From assembly GCF_000420945.1 (NCBI RefSeq), contig NZ_ATVX01000007.1, positions 124,001 to 188,000 on the forward strand: 64,000 nucleotides of DNA. Reading direction: 5' to 3'. Shown here one piece after another: positions 46,401-56,500 of this stretch. The notes beneath the pieces are model-generated. The model ran no database searches, was not told the DNA's origin, and was given only the letters and a program-made list of their open reading frames with translations. The position numbers and the translations under genes are program-made. Numbering within the stretch: the first letter of the stretch is position 1; the number at the start of each line of letters is the position of its first letter. The stretch comes from Butyrivibrio sp. VCB2006. GTDB lineage: Bacteria; Bacillota; Clostridia; Lachnospirales; Lachnospiraceae.

Positions 46401-49400
46401 CGATAATAGTGCTAACCCTGATGCCTATACCATAGATGACACCGTGACTTTGGCTGAGCCTCAGGCTATCGGCGACACCTTCCTTGGCTGGTATTCTGAC
46501 AAGAACTTCAGGACCAGGGTAAAAGAAATCAAGAAAGGCACCACAGGAAATAAGACTTTCTATGCTAAGTGGGCCAAATCTCAGTATACAATCAGATATG
46601 ATCTGAACGAAGATGCTGGTACAGAGCTCCATGCAGTGCTGGATACCAGTAGAGTTGGCTATGTAGATTCTTATAATAATGCCATGGATTCAGGCTATGC
46701 CCTGGCCACAGCAACCAGAGAAGGATATTCCTTCGGCGGCTGGTACAAGGATAAGCAGTGCAGGACCAAGGTGGGGACTCTAAAAGCCAATACTGCAGTG
46801 GATATGACTGTTTATGCCAAGTGGATTCCTAATACTTATAGAATCCATCTTATTTCAAATGCCGAAAACGTAACCGGAACTATGAAGGATATGACCGGGC
46901 TTAAGGTTGGTACAAACTATAAGCTGACAGGGCTGTCCTTCAAGAAACAGTACTACTCTTTTACCGGGTGGAATACCGAAAGTGACGGAACCGGTATATC
47001 TTTTAACAACGCACAGACCGTTAAAAACCTCACCACCACAGATGGTGAGACTGTGGATCTCTATGCCCAGTGGGCAATCAATGTCTACAACATTTCCTAC
47101 CACCTAAACGGCGGAGTAAATAACCCAGGAAACACTAAGCTTAGCTATACTCCCGAGGATGAAACCTTCGACATCATGGCGCCGGACCAGGATCAGTGGC
47201 CTGTAGGCTATTACTTTGGCGGCTGGTACTCTGATAATGGATATAAAAAGAAAGTGGAGCAGATCAAGCAGTTCTCCACCACAAACTACGACCTTTATGC
47301 CAAGTGGGTGCCCTACAAATACACAGTTCATTTCGACGGAAACGGCGCAACATCAGGATCAATGCCTGATGAAGTGTTCTCTTTTGGCGTGCAAAAGGCA
47401 CTTAATGCTAACAAGTTTGCTAAAAAGGGAGCTATCTTCCAGGGATGGGCTGTAGCCTATGATGGCTATGCGATGGAAAAGAATGCTAGGGAATTAGAAG
47501 ATGAAGTGGGCAATGTAGCTGTTGATTACAAGGATAAATATTTGGTAACTACAGACCTTGTAGAAAGGCGTAACGATTCAGACGGTGAGATCACATTAAA
47601 GGCTGTGTGGAGGGATACCTTCTACATCACTTATTTGGAAAAAGATCCTACGGGATCAAATGCAGATAGTTTTAAGGAATGTGATTTTGATGGCACGATT
47701 GAGGATAAAAAATCATATAAATATACCAATGCAGTTAAGTTGCCGACTCCTGTAAAGACCGGATACACCTTTGGCGGCTGGTACAAGGATACAAATTACA
47801 AGACTAAAGTTAATAGCATTACAGCATCAAATTATGGAGATTTTGTTCTCTATGCTAAGTGGACACCCTACACCTATACCGTGAAATACAATGGAAACGG
47901 AGCAACTTCCGGCAGTATGGCTGCTACGAAGTATTCGTATGGTATAGATGGCAGTCTTAGAGCCAATACCTTCGTAAGAAAAGGATACTCTTTTGAAGGT
48001 TGGAATATAGTTAAAACTCCTGTCGATGAAGAAGGTGCACAGGACTATACAGGAAATATTGATGATAAGTGCGAGGTTTCTTTTACCCAGGGGTATTTTG
48101 CGGATCTTTTACAGAATGATGGCGGCGTCAGAAATAATGTGACTTACACATTGTACGCCCAGTGGAAGCCTAGAAAATATAATATTGATTTTAAGACTAA
48201 TGGTGGGCAGCTTGAGGTTTACGATGATACAGAAAGTTCAGAGGTTGAGCTTGTAGATACCAAGCTTGGTACTAATGAACTTATTGTACGAAATGAAATA
48301 ACTAATGACGGAGAGAGTTTAGTAGCTCATTATGAATTCAATCATAAAGGCGGCTACAAGCTTCCAACTCCTACAAAGGAAGGATATAGCTTCGTGGGCT
48401 GGTATTCTGATCCCAGCTATAGGACAAAGGTGACAAGCATCGCCCAGTCAGCAGCAAGCGACATGACTCTCTATGCCCGCTGGGATATGAGCTTTGTGGT
48501 AAGATTCCATGGAAATGGAATGAAGGGGCAGGAAGTTTCAGGTACTATGAAGGATCAGACCATTAAGTATGACTCCGGGGCAAATCTTACTAAGAATGCA
48601 TTCAAGAATCAGGGCTATGCGTTTATGGGATGGACGATAGCTTCAAGCATAGAGCTGTCTGAAGAGAAATTGACAGATATGGAACTATCAGATAAGACAC
48701 TATCAGACAAGACACTATCAGACAAGACACTATCAGACAAGACACTGACAGACAAGGTACTGTCAGATGACTTTGTCTATAAGAATGCAGCCAAGATCCA
48801 GCGGCCGAATGAAGCTCTTTTGACTAAGGATAAGGAAACCGGTAAGTTCTATTTGGATCTATACGCGGTTTGGAAAGATAGGTTTACAATTTCTTATGTT
48901 TCCAATATACCTAAGGCTGAGGTTAAGGGAGCAATTAGGGAAATAACACCTAATTCCATAGAAGATGATGATAATGATCCATATGTACATATAGATGACA
49001 CTATATATGAAATTACGGCCCTTCCTATGGCGTCACTTCCTACCCCGGAAAGAGATGGATACAACTTCGGCGGATGGTACTCAGATGCTGCGTTAAAGAC
49101 CAGAGTTACCAATATTCCTAAGGGAAGTACCGGGGATAAGACCCTCTACGCCAAGTGGAACAGTAAGACCTATACTGTAACCTTCAATGCTGATGCCCCT
49201 TCCGGGCACAAGGCATCCGGCAAGATGAATAATCAGAATCTTAGCTACGGTGTTTCCAAGGCTCTTAGCGGTAATGCCTATAAGGTTACAGGATATGCTT
49301 TTGTGGGGTGGTCGACGCTTAGTTATGATGATCGTGGTGACGCCGAGGCAGAATTTACTAACAGTATGAAAGTGGCAAAAATCACTGATGAATATCAGGC

Positions 49401-49662
49401 CAAGGTTACTTTGTATGCGGTTTGGAAGAAGGTAACCTATAACATTACCTATCAGAACGTGGCTGGAATTGACGGTAGGTATAATCCTACTTCAGGCTCC
49501 TACACCGTTGACGATGGCGTTGTTCTCTACGAACCGTATCAGGTGGGCTACACTTTCCTGGGATGGTATTCTGACAAGAATTACAAGACCAGGGTAAAAG
49601 AAATTAAGAAGGGCTCTACCGGAAACAAGACCTTCTATGGTAAGTGGAGTAGGAATGAGTGA
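40471..49662 (+). CDS. Giant secreted protein 2: C1 peptidase and B-repeats (3063 residues)
   Basis: It has the same order as giant 1 but no beta-helix. A signal peptide (1-27, ending AKA) comes first, then an acidic linker with DIIIF at 67-71 and a shared ELPEDFY pro-segment. The papain-like domain follows with Q192, C198, H375 and N405, then lectin-like and Ig-like regions. About 22 B-repeats run to the C-terminus, which stops at KTFYGKWSRNE. No wall anchor is present. GGAGG lies 11 bases before the start. The N-terminal 700 residues align well with giant 1, so the genes are tandem paralogues. An odd pentapeptide run occurs at 48655-48774. The peptidase target is unknown. Confidence 0.9.
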   Translation: MRMYKKLVSLLLVGTLALGNGQITAKAVDYSTDFAADELSLEPTDISNEDTSASTGLSDGLIIDSNDIIIFPDDEADESEDSASLSSTEPDADIDDGFLEVTDDTEKDLFKNTDNLEEDRIKNADDLEDISTDDLPEELPEDFYTEYPTGGVIDLEPLVDIESYSNGRKGLLQADYLDSYYVTPDLPRLRKQSPYATCWAFAAVALAEINLMKSGIMPDADLSELHLAYFMYNTETDPLGGTAGDYSKIGARNILNYGGRTEWGFNAWERWMGVADEATVPYSLGSKANSTGLDSSLAYSSVAHIVNYYTEPIQRDTGLITTGKHANLKRMIRDFGAISIDFYAYSSMSDSYSDKIYNVKTNAYYNPSTDTKTNHSVVLVGWDDDFPKTNFAQEAPGDGAFLVRNSWRSGDGSSDDYSYSGYFWMSYYEASLGSRAYAAEFTTADNYDNNYQYDAGLLYSSMKLTKAANIFKTHAEGGENGESLEAVNFYTSSSNVSYTIDIYTDLKDLNNPESGTHVTSATTRGTTTYSGQYTIELADSVTMPANTTFSVVVSLKKSGETVPYGLEFSYTYGTVTLSEGQSFYYSNGKWGDLTDYGNVGNFSIKAYTNNVTTDWEQEPKEPEEPKVELEDLNISSNLSGNATVGNTYKFTAAMVPSNYEPEGDIKWSTTTPTRVSVNESTGEVKVLRPGPCSVTATLDGVSKSVTFDAYPASTDYGYTVYSDNIVKLWWNGSSDATSYRIYKGTNTSSYTTVSANNGDNQYTYSDATFKNNYNTAKTTYGIGYVIAGKVYKVSLDVTLRKTANITYVLNGGTNNPANPSFYVLGTTTSLYTPTHSKGYVFEGWYLDAAFSANKKRISILQSDTTDLTFYAKFSKTDISGFAVEGFVSSFDYDGQEHLQNTHIIWDSANTNLVEGEDYETYYGADLINAGTKTVSHVGKGGFTGTISKTYTINAYDIQKDSKLKEPLITVTLYDENGAVKAPDENGNYVYIYDDEDVKPSVGLTYANAATSKTLVKDKDYTVSYKNNTAPNKGENPQKMPTITITGKGNFTGSVDIVFYIDVLIYDAFLSAEDIVFENKAGNYVTTYVVTDKDGKKLESGVDYDKAVVYTYATDCVLLDGTARKAGETALLTDIVPAGTRMKITATWLNRYSKEITGEYTILPPAVEIKNISVIYNGNGATSGTMAKQTLNANATITLTANKFVRKYYEYAGWNTEADGKGTAYDDKAELINDGSLGTEDITLYAQWKPIEYKITYHTNGGQNNPANPATYTIETDTFSIAAPDKANWAPGYQFAGWYKDSGYTTKITEVAKGSYGDLELYAKWIPYTYTVRFDGNGATSGSMVDEVFSYGVSKALTANAYSKKGAVFQGWAVSQEDADALKVTYQNKQTVKNITTPRNDVDTTVTLYAVWKSEFAINYDLASGRFAENTNVPYSYTYGTAVTLPTPVRDYYVFNGWYKDSTYKTQVKSISRTNTGDVNLVAKWTPYTFNISFNSNGATSGRMSAQKFTYGTAASLRTNAFVKNGYKFAGWNAVKNPVNDQGEADYGNNFADGGSVTFDEGYFAEVLAGYGQIKNNATITLYAQWKETKYAVSFDTNGGSVDPELVAELGFTKTNFEGDEGGANTYYYEYNHKGGYKLPTPTRKYYSFMGWYSDNNYRTKVNSISQSSCSDITLYARWNLTFTVYYEGNNPGVTNFSGTMKPQNIGYDAGANLTKNAFKCPGYTFMGWAVIDEDDGQNTTDKYVDTIEVMYTNGQKIIRPEKLVYPKDGSEEKPYIRLYAVWRNRFSIRYSSNTESLIKSGPAIRTASIIEQQIGDVEYDAESLPITELPVLEMDGYTFGGWYLDPNFKTKVTSFPKNTTGDKDLYAKWTGNKYTITYKNDSPTTNVKATSTSQSYIYGTEKAIANSSFKIPGFEFVGWSTLPLEDRGEAGPEYMAGDKVDHVNVAGMESGYKESVTLYAVWEKISYGITYENVEDIDNSANPDAYTIDDTVTLAEPQAIGDTFLGWYSDKNFRTRVKEIKKGTTGNKTFYAKWAKSQYTIRYDLNEDAGTELHAVLDTSRVGYVDSYNNAMDSGYALATATREGYSFGGWYKDKQCRTKVGTLKANTAVDMTVYAKWIPNTYRIHLISNAENVTGTMKDMTGLKVGTNYKLTGLSFKKQYYSFTGWNTESDGTGISFNNAQTVKNLTTTDGETVDLYAQWAINVYNISYHLNGGVNNPGNTKLSYTPEDETFDIMAPDQDQWPVGYYFGGWYSDNGYKKKVEQIKQFSTTNYDLYAKWVPYKYTVHFDGNGATSGSMPDEVFSFGVQKALNANKFAKKGAIFQGWAVAYDGYAMEKNARELEDEVGNVAVDYKDKYLVTTDLVERRNDSDGEITLKAVWRDTFYITYLEKDPTGSNADSFKECDFDGTIEDKKSYKYTNAVKLPTPVKTGYTFGGWYKDTNYKTKVNSITASNYGDFVLYAKWTPYTYTVKYNGNGATSGSMAATKYSYGIDGSLRANTFVRKGYSFEGWNIVKTPVDEEGAQDYTGNIDDKCEVSFTQGYFADLLQNDGGVRNNVTYTLYAQWKPRKYNIDFKTNGGQLEVYDDTESSEVELVDTKLGTNELIVRNEITNDGESLVAHYEFNHKGGYKLPTPTKEGYSFVGWYSDPSYRTKVTSIAQSAASDMTLYARWDMSFVVRFHGNGMKGQEVSGTMKDQTIKYDSGANLTKNAFKNQGYAFMGWTIASSIELSEEKLTDMELSDKTLSDKTLSDKTLSDKTLTDKVLSDDFVYKNAAKIQRPNEALLTKDKETGKFYLDLYAVWKDRFTISYVSNIPKAEVKGAIREITPNSIEDDDNDPYVHIDDTIYEITALPMASLPTPERDGYNFGGWYSDAALKTRVTNIPKGSTGDKTLYAKWNSKTYTVTFNADAPSGHKASGKMNNQNLSYGVSKALSGNAYKVTGYAFVGWSTLSYDDRGDAEAEFTNSMKVAKITDEYQAKVTLYAVWKKVTYNITYQNVAGIDGRYNPTSGSYTVDDGVVLYEPYQVGYTFLGWYSDKNYKTRVKEIKKGSTGNKTFYGKWSRNE
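44224..49653 (+). repeat. Super-repeat of B-repeats in giant 2 (11 units, then 9)
   Basis: Copy 1 (44224-47085) holds 11 B-repeats in the same order as in giant 1. Copy 2 (from 47086) holds only the first nine, ending after the LGWYSDKN unit. The protein therefore ends two units short of a full second copy. Confidence 0.75.
48655..48774 (+). repeat. 15-bp (pentapeptide) tandem repeat inside giant 2
   Basis: Eight in-frame 15-bp units encode LSEEK, LTDME, four LSDKT, LTDKV and LSDDF. The middle copies are almost identical in DNA, so the expansion is recent. It sits inside a B-repeat, just after MGWTIASS, where the aligned paralogous repeats have a short segment. Confidence 0.92.
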
Positions 49663-49827
49663 TGATATTTTAAACATGTTACTGTCTTGATAAATACATG
49701 GCAGTAATAGACATTATGTGTATGACATCCTGTAATGTTAGGTGCATTTGACGCCACCCTTGACGGAACCTGCTGGAAACGCATGTCATTTTATGCCGAC
49801 GGTGAAGATGATGGGAACAGCAGGATT

Positions 49828-49883
49828 TGCAGCTATGGATCTGCAGCTATGGATCTGCAGCTATGGATATGCAGCTATGGATA
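49828..49883. repeat. Four 14-bp tandem repeats
   Basis: Four units of TGCAGCTATGGATC (the last two end in A) run at 49828-49883. The 14-bp period is not a multiple of three. A short frame from ATG 49735 to TGA 49894-49896 (53 codons, GAFDATLDGT near its start) crosses the repeats and could be a gene remnant. Confidence 0.85.
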
Positions 49884-49981
49884 TGCCTATATTTGATATT
49901 GATGAAAAATAGCAGTTGTTTACTAAAAATGCACTGCCACTTTCAAGAAAACTACAGTATAGGCAGAGCAGTACCGAAAAT

Positions 49982-50277
49982 TTATGTTGGTATTTAAAAA
50001 TTTGTCAGGTAACATAATAAAATTGAGCTGAGATTATGCTCATATGAGAAAAAATCGTAGCTAACATAAAGAAATTGCTTATAAATTATGTTAAAACAAG
50101 GAAATCTCTCAGCTAGCATAAAATACTTATCAAGTATTTATGTTAGCTGGATAAAAATATGTATCTAACATAAATAGTCTAACAAAGTCTTATGTTAGAA
50201 ATAGAAAAGTCCACACTTAACATAAATGAACTTCCAAATAATTATGTTGGCGAGGCAAAAATCGAAAACCAACATAA
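49982..50277. repeat. Periodic 52-bp array of dyad elements (TTATGTTA / TAACATAA)
   Basis: TTATGTT-type boxes start at 49982, 50034, 50086, 50138, 50190 and 50242, and AACATAA-type boxes at 50010, 50062, 50114, 50166, 50218 and 50270. The spacings alternate 28 and 24 without exception, giving a 52-bp period. Each unit reads TTATGTTA, N20 with an A-rich centre, TAACATAA, N16. The N16 and N20 stretches otherwise differ. In the last unit both boxes change together (TTATGTTG with CAACATAA), which keeps base pairing. It lies in the 885-bp gap between giants 2 and 3. No cas genes are near. Confidence 0.9.
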
Positions 50278-50278
50278 A

Positions 50279-50407
50279 ATGATGCGCTTTGAAATTTGCA
50301 TTCACCAATTGTGTCCAAATTGTGAAAATCCGTTGCAAAAACGACAAAAAATCTTCAAAAAAGTGTTCAAAAAGTTAAAACGAAGTATTATATTTGTCCT
50401 TGGGTAA
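50279..50407 (+). CDS. Possible 42-residue basic small protein with CPNC (hypothetical)
   Basis: From ATG 50279 a frame encodes a short peptide with HQLCPNCENPL and a lysine-rich tail (KIFKKVFKKLKR). It ends 11 bases before a strong hairpin terminator. There is no good ribosome site and the frame continues upstream into the 52-bp array, where it cannot be selected as protein because the period is not a multiple of three. It is listed only because of its place before the terminator. Confidence 0.2.
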   Translation: MMRFEICIHQLCPNCENPLQKRQKIFKKVFKKLKRSIIFVLG

Positions 50408-50418
50408 AATCAAGAATG

Positions 50419-50458
50419 ATAGTCATGATGTTATGAAACATAGCATCATGACTATTTT
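50419..50458 (+). terminator. Long hairpin before giant 3 (terminator or leader attenuator)
   Basis: Two 17-base arms (50419-50435 and 50439-50455) pair with one mismatch around an AAA loop and are followed by T. It would end a transcript from the array region, or act as an attenuator in the giant 3 leader if that promoter lies upstream. Confidence 0.8.
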
Positions 50459-50547
50459 ATTGAGTAAAAATCTTATGGCAGAGACAATGTGGGTATTGCC
50501 ATTGAGATAGTGTATTAGAAACACAAACCAAGGAGAGGCGTGTAAAA

Positions 50548-53500
50548 ATGAAAATGAAATTCACTCAGAAGTTCATGGGAATGTTTTTGGCAGCAGCAAT
50601 GGTGATCCAGTCAGTGGTACCTGCTTATGCTAATGACAATGCAAATGATCTCTTTTCTACTGATATCACGGATGAATCAGGGGATGGACTTTCTACAACT
50701 CCACTGGAGAAATCAGGCATTACATTGACCGGAAGTAATGGCAATGGAAATAATGATGTCATTATTTTTGGTGATGATAATAACGGAAACACCGGTGACA
50801 ACACAAACACCAATGGTGGTGACAACACAAACACCAATGGTGGAGACAATACAAACACCAATGGTACTGGTGCTGATGACACCAAGGACGCGGATAAAGA
50901 AAGCACAGATCCAGAGAAGCTTCAGAATGAAGAGAACTCTGGGGATGACAATAATACAAATACAGAGGGAAAAGAGGGTGAGGCTTCACTTGAAGTACAG
51001 CCTCTTATTCTTGACAATCTTGATAACAAGAAAATTGTTGTTAAGAGCGCCAATGGTGATGGAATTACCCTTAATGTAAATGGGGGAACTTTCGTAGGAA
51101 ATACTGAGCTTGAGAATTTCAATCAGAGTTCAAATGAAATTGCAGGAGATTGGCCGGTAAAAGAGAACGCTGCATTCACAGGTTGGTACTGGGACGCAGA
51201 CGGCACACAGCTTGCAAGTGATACCTCAAGTGAATCAGCAAGAAACCTTAGCGGAGTAGAACTTGGTGAAACTCTCTACGCAGGTTGGACTACAGATTAT
51301 TACACAATCACCTTCTATGCCGGAGAAGATGGCCGTATCAGCGACTCTGTTGCACAGGATGGCACAAAAGAAGGCGAAGAGAAGACTAAGACAATTCGTG
51401 TTCCAAAGAATAGCACTCAGCCAATTGGTTGGTACATGTACTATGCCTGGAATCATTATGATCAGGTAAGAAGCCTGGAAAATTCTGATAAGGTATTCAT
51501 CTATTGGAAAGACCAGAATGGCGCAAAATTCTATGGCGACGATGTCATGAATGTCAGAGCTACAAGCGATATGACATTTACAGCTACAGCTAATCCTAAG
51601 GTTACTTTCTACGCCGGAGAGGGAACTTTTGAAGGCTTTAGCGGCAATGACAGTTATGCAGGTAACTATAACGAAGACAAAACAGAAGCTAGTATTGAAG
51701 TTCAGGAAAACACACGCCTTTCAGAATTTGGTACATATACAAATAACAAAACAGACTGGGTATACAAATATATCCCTTACGATCCTACACCAAATAACGA
51801 GGATTATGCATTTGACGGATGGTTTATTGATGAAGCTTGTACTCAGAGAATCAGCGCAGTTGATCTTCTGAATACAATTGTTACAACTGACAAGTCATTC
51901 TACGCAGGTTATAGAAGAACAGACAGCTACAAGATTACATTCAGACCAGGCAAGGATTATGCCAACTTTACAGACGGAAGCAAGGAAGTAGTTATCGAAG
52001 TTAAGAAGGGACAGCCTCTTACATACAATTCAAAGGTTAACGCTTCTCCTATAATTGATTTTGCAACTGCAAACAGCATAAATGGTAGCCAGGTTCCAAC
52101 AGGCTACTGGATCTGCGGCAATGAGAAATACTATTTTTCAAATCAGGGTGGTTTGATCAACAAGGGCGCCGAGGTTATAAGCGGAAATGACTCTTATTAT
52201 ATGCCTTCTTCCGGATTTATTCCTACCAGCGACATGGTATTTACTGCTGAGTGGAAGAATGCAGTAACAGTTACATTCCAGGCAGCTGAGAATGCAACTA
52301 TTGATTATAATGCAGCTTTTACTACACAGGATGGTCAGGTTAGAGTAGAAACAGATCCATACCTTGAATTTACAGATGAGACTCGCACAACACTCAAATT
52401 TACAGCCCCCGCAGGAAGAACCCTTGGAGATTTTGTACTCCTGGCTCCTGCAGCTCATGATAATGATGACAACATGGCCTATACATGGGGCTATGATAAG
52501 ACAGGCAAGGGCCTGAACTTTTATACAGTAGTTAACAGCAATATCACTGTTTATGGCAAGAAAAATACTATCGGAGACCAGATAGGTACCGGTCCAAACA
52601 GCGGTGAGACCATTGGAACTGTTACTCTTCATGCAGAAGGCGCAACAATTCTTGAAAATGGATATACTAAATACGAAGATGAAATGGTAATCGAGGTAAA
52701 AGAGTGGTCTTCAAACTCAATGTCTCGTATTATCCAGGTTTCCCCAAAAGATCCTGACATGGCTTTTGCAGGATGGTACACAGATCCTGAGTGCACCAAA
52801 AAATACGGTTATATTAAGACTCAGAGCGGAATGGACAGACTTGTTTTCCCTCAGGAGATAACAGATCTGTACGCTAAGTTTGTGACTTCTTATAAAGTTA
52901 CATTTGATGCAAATGGCGGATATTTTGATGAAACATCAACTACATATTCAGGCGCAAATACAGGTGTCACAGCAATAACTGCACCTGTTACACCAGGAAA
53001 AGATGTAGATGTAACATACTATACAAATAGAGTAAGACATGACAGCAAGAAGGTTTTTGCCGGCTGGTACGAGGATCAGGAGTGCACAGTTAAGGCGAAG
53101 ACAACAAAGAAGACTTCATACGGAGAATCCTACACACCAAAGGCAACAGTTACACTTTATGCTAAGTGGACAGCAAGCCCTAAGGCTAACCCTACTATAA
53201 AGCTTACTCCTGCAACAATTAAGCTCAATATCGGCGGAACAGCCAAGCTTAATGCCCAGGTTACAGGAGAATCAGAAGACAACGTAAGATATATTATTTC
53301 TTCTGTAGTATGCGGAAATTCAAACCGCGACAGCATTTTACCTGCAGCCATCGATGATGAGGGTAATGTTCGTGCTCAGGCAGAAGGAACAGTTAAGGTC
53401 TATGCCCAGATCAACGGCGTAAGATCTAACATCGCAACAATTACTGTAGCATCAGCTATTGCTACAACAGTAGGCAAGATCACATACACACTTAACGGCG

Positions 53501-56500
53501 GCGTTAACAACAACAATAACCCTTCATATTACACAAAGGGAGATGAGGTTGAACTTCTTCCTGCTACAAGAAACGGCTACATCTTTGCAGGCTGGTACGC
53601 TGATGCCAAGCTCACCAAGGAAGTTGACGAGACTACCTTTGCTTCAGGCAAGGCTGTAACTGTATACGCTAAGTGGGAAGGCAAGAACTGCACTATTTAC
53701 TACAATGCAAACGGCGGTACATTTGCAGGTGAGGACGAGGTTTCTACAACAGCTGTTTATGGCGCAGTTTATCCTAAGAACGTTCCAGCAGTTAACCCAA
53801 CTCGCGTAGGCTATACTTTCGCAGGATGGTACACAGCTGCAGTTGGCGGAACAAAGGTTACACCGGGAACAACTAAGTTTGCACCTGCAAACGCAAGAAC
53901 TGACAAGGTTTATGCTCACTGGACAGACGCTGTTTATACAGTTAACTTCCATAGCAACCTGGCAAAAGACACAAAGATTGCCAAGACTTACAAGCTTTCA
54001 GTAGATGCTACTAAGACACTGGATCCTCAGACAATTCTTGGAAAAAATATATTTACAGCAGCCAATGCTGACAAGTTCGAGGGATGGGCTCAGAACTCAG
54101 GAACAGCTCTTTTTGCAAACACAACAACTGTTGAAGAGCTTATCAATGCATTCCCTTCAACAGCAGCTAAGGTTACAGTAGATCTTTATGCTCAGTGGGA
54201 GGAAACTTCCGAGTATTATACAGTTAAGTTCCTCGTAGGAAACGTGGACAACTTTGATCCTGCAGACTTTGTAGGAAGTGAAATCGGAACAATTGATTCT
54301 GATGATGATCTCATCCAGTATGCAACTGTTTATGTAGACCAGCAGTACATGCTCACAGGAAGAGAGATTCTCAGAAAGGGCTATACACTTAACGGCTGGA
54401 CATATGTTAACGACAGAAAGCAGAAGGTAACACTTAAGCCTACTGCATCTTTCAAGAACCTTACAGGAGCAGGCAAAACTGTAGAACTCACAGCAGTTTG
54501 GTCAGCACCACAGAGCTACACAGTTAAGACAAACCTTAACGGCGGTAAGTACACAGGAACAGATAAGCTTCCGGTTAAATACTCATATTCTACAACTTAC
54601 ACTCTGCCTACAAGCCAGCAGATGGTAAGAACAGGCTATACTTTTACCGGATGGACTGTAAACGGACAGACAGTTACAGGCCTTGGTAAGGGCAGCGATT
54701 GTGAGACAGGAAATGTAACTCTTTATGCAAACTGGCAGAAGATTAGTTACACCTACAGCTTTAATTTAAATGGTGGTTCTTTCCCTTATGAGTGGCCTGA
54801 ATCATTGTGCACTATGAGATATGATGATTCTATTTCTCTTGCTAGCTTGAAAGCTACAAGAAACGGCTACAACTTTAAGAACTGGACATATGTTGGCGAT
54901 GACGGCAAGGTTAAGACAATTGCTGCAAACGGAGCAATCAAGAACCTTACTACAGTTGCGGGAAAAGAAATAGAGATTACAGCAAACTGGACACCAATCA
55001 CTTACACTATTACTTACAATCTTAATGGTGGAAAGCTTGCTACAGCAGCTAAGAACTACACAAACGCATCTATTGCAGATTCAAGCAAGGTAATGTTTGG
55101 CGTTCCTACTAAGACAGGTTATAGCTTCGCAGGCTGGACTCTTGTTAATAAGCCTGTTGCTACACCTCCAACAGCAAGCTTCACTTATGTGGCTGATGAG
55201 AACGATGCAAACAAGATAAAGGGTTATACCCTTACTCCGGAAAGCTACGGAAATGTTGTACTGTATGCTGACTATGTTCCTATGACTTATACAGTTCACC
55301 TGATGGATAAGAACGGTGAAATTGATTATGCTCTGAATTATCAAAGTGATAAGCTCTACACAGATACCATGAACTTTATGGATCTTACAAAAGAATTTGC
55401 TAAGGAAGGAGTTATCACAGAAGGAAAGAGTATCAAGGGATATGCTCTTAACACAAGAGATGCTCAGAGAGGTACTGTTAAGTATGCCCTTGGCACAAAC
55501 TATAAGATTTCTGATATTGTAGCTGCAACTAAGACAACAGGAACTGACATTTACCTTTATGCAACTGAAGAAAACGAGAAGTACTATGTAACAACAGCTT
55601 GGATGCCTGATCTGGCAGGTGGTGAATCAACACTCCAGGGTGAGAAGACATACTACTACGACAAGAATAGGGATTATAAGATCACAGCTCCTAAGATTAC
55701 AGGTTACACAGTAGATGGCTGGAAGATCGTAGCTAATGACGGCACAGGTACAATTGAGGAACTTCCCGGAGAAGCCGGCAAAGACTATGTGATTGACTCA
55801 GCTAAAAACCTCACTATCAAGGCTGAATGTGAGCTTTTCAAGAACAGATATTTAATTGCTGTTATGAAGCCACAGACCTATAAGATCAAGCTTGTTCCTA
55901 ACGCTGGTGATGTATTTGCAGCAGGTGCAGAAAAGGCCGTTGCTACAGCAGGCGCTGACTACATGGTAGATGGAGCAACTGCTCAGTTCGAGCAGGGTGA
56001 TACTACAGCAGCTCTTTCTTTTGACAACTACTCATGGAGCAGAGCAGGCTATACCCTTACAGGATTCTCTTTGACCAACAAGGGAGCTGTCCTCTCCGGC
56101 GGAGCTAACGCAAATGTGGCAGATCTTTTTGCAAAGGCTGATAGAAATAAGTTTGTTAAGCTCTATGCTATTTGGACACCAAATACAAATGCTATTGATT
56201 ACAACGTTGATTGTGCGGTAATCGTAAACGGCAGTGATGATGGCACAGTTTATACAGATATCAGTCAGGAATACAATGCTCTCAAGGCTGATGTTAAGAC
56301 CTACACTTACACCAAGAATCTCACTCTTCCTGTGCTCAAGAGAACAGGCTACAAGTTCCTTGGATGGAAAGAGGCAGGAGCGCACAATGCAAACGTAACT
56401 CTTGACAAAAACGGCTATGCAACTAAGGTTGGACCTAAGAATACAGAGGATTTAAGCTTTGTAGCTTACTTTGAGGAGCTTACTTATAAGCTTTCCTTTA

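Noticed and set aside
49982..50277. CRISPR array
   Set aside because: The conserved parts are only 8-bp boxes in alternating orientation, the 16-20 bp intervals share an A-rich pattern, and no cas genes are nearby.
50192..50407. 71-residue protein starting at 50192
   Set aside because: Its first half lies in the 52-bp array, whose period is not a multiple of three, and no ribosome site precedes it. Only the last 42 codons are kept, as a weak candidate.
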